The notes beneath the pieces are model-generated. The model was not told where the DNA came from, ran no database searches, and was given only the letters and a program-made list of their open reading frames with translations. 64,000 nt of DNA. Source: Melampsora larici-populina 98AG31 (lineage: Eukaryota > Basidiomycota > Pucciniomycetes > Pucciniales > Melampsoraceae). Positions 55,419-64,000 of the stretch are shown here, piece by piece (within the stretch, counting starts at the first letter, position 1; every line of letters begins with the position of its first letter). The translations under genes were made by a program, and so were the position numbers. The stretch spans positions 3,049,601 through 3,113,600 of the forward strand of contig NW_006768765.1 in NCBI RefSeq assembly GCF_000204055.1, written 5' to 3'.

Positions 55419-57228
55419 ATGCCTACAGACAAGCGCAAGCCCACCAAGCGACGTCCAACATCAAAAAGATCTTCAATATCTGGCAAACCACCTTCAAAAC
55501 CGCCTCACAAACGACGGAAGAAAAATAACAAGCAATCTCTAACCCCTGAGGAGATCGCACTTGACGGATCAGACTCAGATGATGAAGATTATCAACCTAA
55601 CCTCCAACTTGAAGAACAAGAATTAGACGACATGCGAAAAGAAGACCCCACCGACAGAACTTCATCTAGACCAGGTCCCTCAGCTAACAACTCAAGACCC
55701 GCTCCCCCAACAAACACCCAATCCAACGCTACAAAGAGAAAACACCCTGCCAAAACAGTACCACCTCGTATTCCCATCACAACATCACTAACCCTTGAGA
55801 ACTATTCTACCAATGGTCGACAGCTGGGCCGACCGGCACTTGAGAGGATGTTGAATGATCCAAAGCGCAAGACTCAGAATCGACCCCCATCAAACGTTCT
55901 AGGTGAAGCTCAGGCGCTACAGGGATATTATACAATGGATAAGATGAGTCTCTCTTTGGTTGGAAACACCTCCCTTGCCACTCTGGAATCCGCACTGTGC
56001 GTAATTTCAATACAATTCACTTTTCATCATCAACTCAAATAAGTAATCTTTATTTACTATTCACAGCTTCGAAGGTCCTATATCACGCGATCGCAACGGC
56101 TACACAACATGGATGAGCTACAGCCTGGCCAACACAGTCGAAATCTCCAGTAAGTCCATGCAATTCGACCAAAATTCCAAACAGTAATGAACTACTGATA
56201 CTAATGAACTCTGATGCAGTGCCTGCAGGCCGACAACCCGATGGCTTTGCTGAACATAATCAAAACTGCCGCAAATGGACCGAACTGACCGATCCTGAAA
56301 AAGAGATATTTCAGCCAAAACTTTTCGAAAAGCTAGCTTACGCCCATTTCTCAAATATTGCCACCGCGGTTTCTGATGAAGAACGCGCAACAGAAGAAGA
56401 GGTAACTCAATATATGATTCATTTCACCCAACTCGCCAATCTGGTCAAGGTATCCAAACACCTCCAAAGTGGTGTGCTGGGACAGACAATAGCAAAGTCT
56501 CTTGCGGTCATTGAGAAGAGGGGTCGTGAAGAGATTGGAAAAGTGGCTACTCAGGTAAGTCCAATCCAGATTACATTCCACATTACCGATTCAAACTCAC
56601 AACTTCAATTTACATGTAGCTACAAAGTATATTTAAACGTTTTGGTATCCATTCGCACCTCCTCGTTGCCAGCTAGAATCCAAGGACCAAGTTAGACGAT
56701 CCCATGTGGAATCCCGAATATACAACATGCCCTCGATGGGCTGAATTTGCTAAAAAGAACCTCCACCTAGCCAGGGACTTTGCTATTTGATCAACTGCCG
56801 CACAAATCGAGACCGCTGAAAACAAAAAAGGCAATAATCACAACAGCAAAACCCCACAGGAATCAATACGGACCAAGCTCACCAACTTGCTGAATCATGA
56901 GATAAGTAAGTGATCTATGATGAGGCAGTCTTTACTATTTATTTTGTTTGTTAACACTCTTTCTTCAGGAAAGAATCTGCCAAAGCCGCCTGAGGGACCA
57001 AAGCAAGACGTCTATCCAAAGACCCCCAATCCACACGCAACTATAGCCAGCCGGCTTTTCCAAGGCCTCCAGTTAGCCGTCCGCCAAGCCACCGACTCCC
57101 AAGTCACTCAGGAGATGCTGAGCATCGGGGCCAAAGGCGGGCGTCTTACTGACAAACAAGTAAAAACTTGGATCGACGACATTGAAGAAGGGCGATATTC
57201 TATATATATTGCAACAAACAATGGATAA
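55419..57228 (+). pseudogene. Rust-family 'WMSYSL' protein, two premature stops
   Basis: Five exons (55419-55996, 56067-56149, 56220-56554, 56620-56905, 56969-57228) join in phase to 514 codons. The N-terminus is basic and nuclear-looking (DKRKPTKRRPTSKRSS, KPPHKRRKKNNK), then acidic. The conserved part reads FEGPISRDRNGYTTWMSYSL, PAGRQPDGFAEHN, then a helical region and HSHLLVAS..EYTTCPRWAEFAKK. From memory this matches a large family of Pucciniales hypothetical proteins; no biochemical function is known to me. TAG at 56674-56676 and TGA at 56788-56790 interrupt exon 4 without shifting the frame. It sits 1.4 kb upstream of, and parallel to, an intact TET/JBP-like gene. Confidence 0.65.
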
Positions 57229-58669
57229 AGGAGACTCTCGGAAGCATGGTAAGCTATGATGAATAAACACCTCTACACGCAGCAGCCCCAGCCTTGCATT
57301 TTACACGCAGCTTACTATGGTTATGACCTCATAGATTTCTACTCGCCACCGACTGTCACCAAAACAAATGGGTCTATCTTTTTTCCTTCAGTTTTTTCCT
57401 TTTTTCATTGAGTCGAGTCTATCTATTTCATCCAAAATTTCTTAATACATTTCTTTCATTTGTTGGTTCCCACTCGCTGTTGTCTCTGTGGTTAGCCATT
57501 GTGGTCCATTTATTAATATGTTAATCAAAGGTCATAATGTTCTAGTCAAATGACTACTCTCTATACCTATAATTTCCATCCTATAACACTCAACTCAAGT
57601 TCTACAAGACTCAAATCGGATTCTACTGTCTCGATCAAAGTCGTTTAATCATCAAACATGATGTAATCAGTTAATTAATTGACGGTCAAACAGATACACC
57701 ATTTGATTAATTAATTTAAGGTCCAACATGGACATTAAATTAACATTAAATTAATTAATCAAATGGTGTGAGTTGTCAGTCCTTGTCCAAAGCAGGAAAG
57801 GCCACCCGGAAATGGGTGATCACGAGTTGACATTACGCTCTCAGTCATCATTTTATGGCTGAAAGCGTTTATAATAGATTTCATTTTCATCGTCGCTGTG
57901 CTGGATTGGGGTTAAATACAACTTTGATATGTATTTCAAGGGTCTACTTTCACGAGGTTTAAATCGGATGCTTCACAGCTGGTTGAATGTCACACGCGTT
58001 CAAGTTTCCGTGATTCCGCTCCCCAGAAGGGTCTTTTCTCCCAAACGATCCTGACGATTGTGCTATAAGACAGTCAACCTTCTCTCACAACAGCATGAAA
58101 CGAACTCAACCCCACCTCAATCATCAAGACCCATCCATCCTTGATTCCTCCCACCTCGGGTTACTCCAAATATTCAACAACCTTTCGCTTTTTGGTTTGT
58201 GTAGTTTCATTCTACATTTAAACATTTCATTCTTCAATCTTTCTCGTTTTACCTTTCCCATTTGCATCCTTCCTTCCTTCCTCGACTTATCGGCCCCTTT
58301 ATCCTTTTTCCACGTGGTTCGTTGGGAAGCACTGACAGGCATCAGGCTGCTCCATCGATACCTACCTTTCCCCTTCATTGCCACGAGCTTGACAGGTCTC
58401 AAACTCGTCTCAACCTCTCCTTTTCATCTTTTTTCATCTTTTTCTCTCGCCGACTGTTCTTAATTTTTATTCTGTGCAGCACTGACAGGCATCAGGCTGC
58501 TACATGACTCTGAGGCGGCTGATTAGCATTGACAGGTCTCAAGCTCTTCGCGAGCCTCAGTCAACTATAGACTGATTTTATGAACTTCTTATGTTACTCA
58601 ATATCTCGTCTGCATTCACCAACACACCCTTCATTAACGAGATTCGTCTTTTAACCAGATCTCATAGGA
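57229..58669. other. Intergenic, promoter side of the dioxygenase gene
   Basis: It contains a palindrome at about 57690-57775 built from ACACCATTTGATTAATTAAT and its complement. Two repeated motifs lie upstream of the ATG at 58670: CACTGACAGGCATCAGGCTG (58330 and 58480) and TTGACAGGTCTCAA (58389 and 58529). The open frames there are composition effects. Confidence 0.55.
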
Positions 58670-60539
58670 ATGCCAGCCTCTCGAAAGCACGAGAAGATCG
58701 ATAACAGAGATTCTAAGCCGTACGACCGAGCTCAGGCTAGTAAGCATTTATTTCGTGTTTTGTCCTTTATAAGTGTATAAGTGACTTCATGTTTCTGTGT
58801 AGGACCAAAACCGCGAACCCCACACGTTGATCCTCACTTCATACCTCCCATCCCTGGTCATCAATATGCCAACAACTATATGCGCAGTTCTGTCTGTGAC
58901 CAATACCTGCGCCAAATGCTGAACAATATTACACCTGATGTCATCGATTATGACATTGCAGTCGCCTATTTCCTTGAAGAAACTGACCATCTTCCAATCG
59001 GCTGTATCCCTCATTCCGTCGACCAGATACTATTTGATTTTGAAACCCTCCCTTCAATCACTGGCCGACAAAACGATCTTAGAACCTGTGCCTTATACAT
59101 CAAGTCTACAATCGATGTCTACAACTCAAACCCAGGTCCAATCAAACCATTCGGGCTTAGGTATCCAACTCTCAATTCGTTGAACAAGCTCATCTCGGAA
59201 AGGTCTAAGTGCTTGCGCCCACTGGCATCCGAAAAAGCTGTGGTCCTGGTAGACTTGGCTGGTCGCATGCTCGCGATGAATTTACCACCGAAAGAGGCCC
59301 AATCTGCACCCAAAAGTCAAAAGATAGCCTCGAAACCGGGCGAAAAAGGTCATATGTCTAGTGAGGTACGATACCTTGCATGTCTTTACCTATTCTGGGT
59401 GTCCACGCAGAATAACTGATTTCGCTAGTAGGATCGAGCTTTGATGGCTTTCGAAGGCGCCGCACAAGTCCATGCTCTACCTCGTATGAACGGTATTCCA
59501 AACGATGAGGATGGCAAAGTCCTGGCCACCGGTCAATCGATTCAACCTCGGCTCTCTCGAGCAAAGAACAAACCTGTGGCATCACCAGGTGCTGTGTATG
59601 GCTCCCTTCCTTACGAGGCCTTTGGTTACCCTTTGGGTTCGGTATGAATCCTAACCAAAACCTCTATCAACCCAATGGCACCGCACTAACATGATTTGAC
59701 ATCTCTTTTAGAACCTTGCTAGAGCTGACACTAAGATGCATATGGGCTTGGAACGACAAGGATATACTTTGGACGATGTTGGAGAGGGAGAAGGTCCGAA
59801 GTCTAATCACCACCTGCCACAAATTATGGGACTTGGTGATGGAAGTTTATTTCAACGCATCGAAAATGCTCGTCTCCTTCCAGAACTCCTTTGGCCCTAC
59901 GAAGTGTCAAGGGCTCTCAATGCTGCTGTAAATCCGGAGACGTACGCGGCGGCCGAGAGAGTCACTAGCTTCATTGAGAGTAACTCCAGTGCACTTTTTG
60001 CCAAGCGTATTCAGGGCCTGCACAACAAAATAATGCAAGGTTAGTAAAGTGACTGTTTTAGAATCCTCGGACTTGGCCTGACACATCACATCATTTATAT
60101 AGGCCAACAGATCAACTACAACATTCAAGTCGGAACCCATCGCGATGGCAAGAATTCCAACCTTCTCGATTCAGTTTTCTTTTACGGACGTAACTATACT
60201 GGAGGTCGCCTTAACTTTGGCTCACTTGGGGTCAGTCTATGTGCTGATCCTGGCTATTCTATTCACGCAAGGTTCAAACTTTTGGATCATGGTGTGAGCC
60301 CTATCTTACAGGGCCCCGATATCACGTCCCCACCTCTGCGCATATCGCTGGCGCTTTATGCCCATGCTGATACCTATGCTGGGCCAGCCAGAATCTCAGC
60401 GGCTCGCAGAAATCGTTCGCAGTTCAGTGATCCCTCAATGTGGCTACCTTTTCCCCCTGGGAACTTTTGTATCCAAACTTGTCGCAAGATTTTACGGAAG
60501 GAGGAAGAGTCTTGGAAGAAGAAAGCTCGACGTGTTTGA
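58670..60539 (+). CDS. TET/JBP-like 2OG-Fe(II) dioxygenase, intact
   Basis: Five exons (58670-58739, 58803-59365, 59432-59641, 59712-60039, 60103-60539) join perfectly to 535 aa with no internal stop. The first 280 residues contain a helical region (SVCDQYLRQMLNNITPDVID) of unknown role. The double-stranded beta-helix core lies in the last third: H403-x-D405 in VGTHRDGKN, then FFYGRNYTGGRLNFGSLGVS, distal H453 in LLDHGVSPI and R470 in PPLRISLALYA. This is the iron- and 2-oxoglutarate-binding set expected of the TET/JBP superfamily. TGGRL..LG is a common signature of fungal members. The likely substrate is a modified or methylated base in DNA, but amine or RNA substrates cannot be excluded. 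The gene differs strongly from the dioxygenase at 7407, so two subfamilies are present. The parallel neighbour at 55419 may be its partner. Confidence 0.75.
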
Positions 60540-60768
60540 ACTGGTACTGGCTTATTCATCTGTTAACTTCTCCCTGATCCCTTCTATTGTCTTTTCAATC
60601 GTCTTTTTCTATTCTCGTTTTTAATTGTAGTTTTCTATTTTTGAAACACTTCCTTCCTTAATTTCATTACTTCGGCTGTTCCTGCTTAAGACCCCTGTGA
60701 TGAAATATTTGTTAAGATTTCATGTATTTTATCTCTGTAAGGTCCTGTCTTGAAGTTGTTTGAACTTG

Positions 60769-60952
60769 TAGTCAATTACCTATGTAACTCAATTGTAACT
60801 GTGGAAATCACAACTAATGTTTGATCGCTGTAAAGTCGATAAATTAGTAACAGTCTTTTGTAGTCAATTACATATGTAACTCAATTGTCACTGTGGTAAT
60901 CGCAACTATTGTTTGATCGCTGTAAAGTTGATAAATTAGTAACAGTCATTTG
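60769..60952. repeat. Tandem duplication, two 92-bp units
   Basis: Units begin TAGTCAATTACCTATGTAAC (60769) and TAGTCAATTACATATGTAAC (60861) and differ at only a handful of bases. Confidence 0.9.
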
Positions 60953-61133
60953 CGCGACAAATACTAAAATACTGTGTAGATGGAGGCTTTCGGAATTTAT
61001 ATCACTGAGTTCATCACTCGATGTCAGCTTTGGAACTTGATAAACGTAAAAAATCTACATTGCCAACTTTCACTGATTGTTTCATATACTCACTGTAAAC
61101 TGTGAGTAATACTTATATAAGTTTTATATAAGT

Positions 61134-61187
61134 ATCAAGTTGAGTTACTATCATTTGTTTTTTCAAATGATAGTAACTCAACTTGAT
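61134..61187. repeat. Perfect hairpin, 24-bp arms, 6-nt loop
   Basis: Left arm 61134-61157 begins ATCAAGTTGAGTTACTATC; the loop is TTTTTT; the right arm 61164-61187 is its exact reverse complement. Confidence 0.95.
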
Positions 61188-61317
61188 GTCTGGAACACTG
61201 AAATAGTGTCTTTTTAGGGGGAATGAGATACAAATGTGGTGTTTCATCTTTGAAGCACAAACCATGTATGATATGCTTGTTCTTGGGAAACCATGAACAA
61301 GAGCTTTACATGTTATG

Positions 61318-61352
61318 AATGGTTTCATGAAATATGAAATCATGAAACCATT
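61318..61352. repeat. Perfect hairpin, 13-bp arms, 9-nt loop
   Basis: AATGGTTTCATGA and TCATGAAACCATT flank AATATGAAA. A smaller inverted pair, CTTGTTC / GAACAAG, lies 40 bp upstream. Confidence 0.9.
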
Positions 61353-62044
61353 TATAATTTCATTATCAAAGTTTATGTGTCAAGTTAGTGGCACATGTTT
61401 GATTGAAATTTCTTGTATCTGCTTTAATTATGTGGTTCAAGGTGAGTGGAACTTGTTTGTTATGATATTTTACATATGTGGTTTAAGGTGAGTGGAAGTT
61501 GTTTGATTGGAATTTCTTGGTGGAACTTGTTTGTTATTGTATCTGCTTTAATTATGTGGTTCAAGGTGAGTGGAAGTTGTTTGTTATAATCTTTATGATA
61601 TTTTTATTCAGATACAAGCCTTTCAAGAATGACCTTTTATTGTTCTTATGTGTTATATGTATCAGGATTATGTTGATGTAATCTAATTCAGATTACATTT
61701 CAATCAAGTCATGCCATTTCTTACATATTGACGCTTATTGACGAAGATATACTATTCCAGTGTATATACTTTATACATGTCTTGTTTGTCTGGCTCAACA
61801 TAATAGTCGTAGCATATATAATATTTGTCTTCTATACTGATGACTTGTTTTGCTTGCACAAGTTGAAATGTAGTGCATTGTATCAGGATGGCAAACACTG
61901 GATATAACTATAGTGACACTATACTGATGACTTGCTTTGTGTACGCGTATCACATCCACTGGATTGCATTTCATAGCACTTTAAAATCATGTGCAGGATT
62001 GTGTAACATATTTGCAAGCAACCTTGCAAACATGTAGTAAGTCT

Positions 62045-62378
62045 GTTTATAGGCATTGGTCAATTGATCAATGACCATTACCCATGGCTCTTGAGATCAT
62101 GTATTGAGACTAGATGATTACAAACAATAAGTCTAGTATCCAAAACTTATTGTTTGACTATTAGTTATCTTTGCTAATAAACTGATTGTTGTACTATTAG
62201 TCATCTTTGTTAAGTACATTAATCATTTGATCAATGACCATTAACCATGGCTCTGGTTACTAGACATGATATCTAGATGATACTAGATATCATGTCTAGT
62301 ATCCAAAACTCATTGTTTGACTATTAGTTATTTTTGCTAATAAACTGATTGTTGTACTATTAGTCATCTTTGCTAAGT
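62045..62378. repeat. Direct duplication with embedded 19-bp hairpin
   Basis: Two copies, about 62045-62212 and 62216-62378, share GATCAATGACCATTA, CCATGGCTCT, TAGTATCCAAAACT and GACTATTAGTTAT. The second copy carries a perfect hairpin at 62258-62301 (arms TACTAGACATGATATCTAG, loop ATGATA) that is only partly present in the first. Confidence 0.85.
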
Positions 62379-62679
62379 ACAATAATGTGTGAGTTGGTTT
62401 CAAACATGGGTCTTGATATCTTAGACTATGCAAGTTAATTCTGATTTGTGGTGGTCCTATGATCTTTCTGATCTTAAAAATCTTAAGTGCATAATCTATA
62501 TGAACTGAAGATGTTGTCAGATAATATATAGAATGTAAGACTTGGTGTGACCATCAAAGACCTCCAGTTATTTGTTTTAATGGATTTTTGAAGAGAACAA
62601 AGTGACCATTTACTGATTACTGTACCTGATGATATCTTCATATACAGCACTGATGGCCTAATTCGCTTGCGCAAGTTAA

Positions 62680-63060
62680 AGAAAATATATATACCAATTT
62701 TAGCAGGGAAACTACAAATCATATATCATATGCAAGGTAAAGAAAATGTATACCAATTTTAGCACAGGGAAACTACAAATCATATACCATATGCCCATAA
62801 GGCCTTATTTGCTTGTCCAAGTTAAAGAAAATATATATACCAATGTATATATTATTTATTTAGACAGAGGGCAACTAGAAAATATATATATATATATACC
62901 AATGTATATATTATTTATCTAGACAGAGGGAAACTACAAATCATATACCATGCACCAATGTCTATATTATTTATTTAGACAGAGGGAAACTACAAATCAT
63001 ATACCATACACCAATGTCTATATTATTTATTTAGACAGAGGGAAACTACAAATCAAAGAC
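62680..63060. repeat. Imperfect tandem array, ACAGAGGGAAACTACAAATC units
   Basis: Units of about 60-75 bp combine ATATACCAATGTMTATATTATTTATTTAG with ACAGAGGGAAACTACAAATC. Four to five recognisable copies have variable length and AT-dinucleotide expansions. Confidence 0.85.
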
Positions 63061-63169
63061 CAATGAGGAACAATCATATACCAATGTGATGATACATAAA
63101 TATATTATATATTTAGACTGAAATATATTAACATATATTCATTATAAGTCACACATACCTGAAGTATGG

Positions 63170-63273
63170 ACCAACAATGGTTCACACTAAATCTAATAAT
63201 AGTAATAAGCTTTTATTACTATTATTTATAAAATACGCATACAAATAAAATATCTATAGTTGGTCCATACTCA
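63170..63273. repeat. Nested palindromes, possible small MITE
   Basis: Outer arms AGTATGGACCAAC and GTTGGTCCATACT are perfect over 13 bp. Inside is a separate hairpin AATAATAGTAATAA / TTATTACTATTATT with a 4-nt GCTT loop. No clear target duplication is seen. Confidence 0.75.
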
Positions 63274-63504
63274 CCATGGCTTATGTGTTTTGGACCTGTA
63301 ACGGTTAAACTGAGCATTCTCACCGACCAACTGGTCAGTAGTGATGCCTTAGTTTTATTTCACTTATAATATCTCACTTATATAAGGCAAATGATATATA
63401 TCATGCAGGTCCAGATTAACAAACTATGTTGATTGTTGTTGATCAAACAACAAAACACTGACAACATCATGCACTCGAAATAAACCAATTCAAACAAAAA
63501 CACA

Positions 63505-63540
63505 AGTCATCCATCTAATCTATGAATTAGATGGATGACT
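63505..63540. repeat. Perfect hairpin, 15-bp arms, 6-nt loop
   Basis: AGTCATCCATCTAAT and ATTAGATGGATGACT flank CTATGA, 25 bp after the stop codon of the minus-strand exon ending at 63566. It could act as a transcript-end structure. Confidence 0.95.
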
Positions 63541-63565
63541 CGGTCATTTGAAACATTGGAAGTTT

Positions 63566-64000
63566 CTACAATACAATCTGCATATTACCCACAAGATCCT
63601 CAAGCAGTTCAACATCCAATAACCCCTCGTCCGCATCATCATCATCTGTTTCATTAGGAGTCCCAGTCATTTCAGCCCATTGACCTGGGCATGAATCGAC
63701 CAAAGCATGCCATTGTGATAACAAGTCACCATCAAAACCATCTGGAAGCTCAAGATAGGGTGCTGTCCGAGACATGACATCTTCGATGCCCCATTTCCAT
63801 GATATCCAAAGTTTGCATGCCCGTTTTGCAATGTCCAATTGAAGTGATATTGTCACTGGATCCACACCTTTGAGAAGGATGAGCGAGCAAATTTGACCTC
63901 TATACGTGGAATTGACAAGGAGACTTACTGTTCCGTTCCAAATCTTTTACCTTGGTTGAATATCCCAAAGCCCACTGCAATTGCTGTTGTAGCTCTCGAC
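63566..64000 (-). CDS. C-terminal part of an unrecognised gene, continues past the window
   Basis: The last exon begins after a CAAAG acceptor at about 63867 and ends TAG 63566. It encodes about 100 residues: a helical segment LDIAKRACKLWISWKWGIED, then an acidic tail (TDDDDADEGLLDVELLEDL). Upstream, after a GTAAAAG donor at 63950, a frame reads RELQQQLQWALGYSTK, which looks like a coiled coil, but its phase does not match the last exon cleanly. Long helical C-termini with acidic ends occur in KDZ-type transposases, which in basidiomycetes accompany TET/JBP genes. That is suggestive only, and the family is not established from this fragment. Confidence 0.4.

Larger units (their letters stand above)
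60540..63565. other. Hairpin- and repeat-rich non-coding region
   Basis: About 3 kb without a credible gene. It holds direct duplications and several perfect short-loop hairpins, listed separately. Towards 63500 it is the 3' flank of a minus-strand gene that continues beyond the window. Confidence 0.6.

Noticed and set aside
54910..55528. Thr/His/Pro-rich open frames
   Set aside because: They are produced by the CTCACCA-type low-complexity tract and overlap the better supported exon at 55419.

Overview
The window looks like a nuclear segment from a filamentous basidiomycete, most likely a rust fungus (Pucciniales). The evidence is many short GT-AG introns, AT-rich spacers, no operon structure, and protein families I associate with rusts: TET/JBP-like dioxygenases, alpha-kinases, split-direct-repeat DIRS retroelements, and the long 'WMSYSL' family at 55.4-57.2 kb. 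The genus cannot be fixed from the sequence alone. No tRNA, rRNA or CRISPR array was found.

Ordinary host-type genes are few. They are a single-pass membrane protein (1.56-4.17 kb, minus), a NAT9-type N-acetyltransferase (21.34-22.44 kb, plus) converging on an F-box protein (22.90-23.88 kb, minus), a low-complexity Ser/Pro/Gln-rich protein (27.91-29.21 kb, plus), and a predicted secreted 271-aa protein (46.69-47.51 kb, minus). Most of the rest is nested mobile DNA.

Region 5.28-20.84 kb is the most striking. Two 180-bp inverted repeats (3 mismatches), with a near-perfect 6-bp flanking duplication, enclose a decayed DDE integrase-like transposase, a TET/JBP-like 2OG-Fe(II) dioxygenase and an alpha-kinase. 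I read it as one DNA transposon of about 7.6 kb carrying a DNA-modifying enzyme and a kinase. It was later split by a 7.9-kb DIRS-type tyrosine-recombinase retroelement (9639-17551). The DIRS element keeps its full A1-ORFs-B1-A2-B2 split direct repeats, and its ends can be placed to within 2 bp.

Region 24.5-40 kb holds a decayed Helitron helicase, several TA-flanked MITEs, a PIF/Harbinger transposon with inverted repeats of about 100 bp (30265-35868; SANT-like protein plus a well-preserved transposase) that itself carries a nested 1.34-kb non-autonomous element with a 75-bp minisatellite, and the 3' end of a hAT transposase. Region 40-46 kb is a second, diverged DIRS element with Gag-like, RT-RNase H and tyrosine recombinase genes; its RNase H is broken by a 20-bp triplication. 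Region 49-50.6 kb is a LINE 3' end with a tandem-repeat tail.

Region 55.4-64 kb has a rust-family gene with two premature stops, followed by an intact five-exon TET/JBP-like dioxygenase (535 aa; H403, D405, H453, R470). Beyond it lies a 3-kb non-coding stretch rich in perfect hairpins and tandem duplications, and a minus-strand exon that runs off the right edge. Nonsense codons that single C-to-T changes could have produced recur in several of the mobile-element genes.
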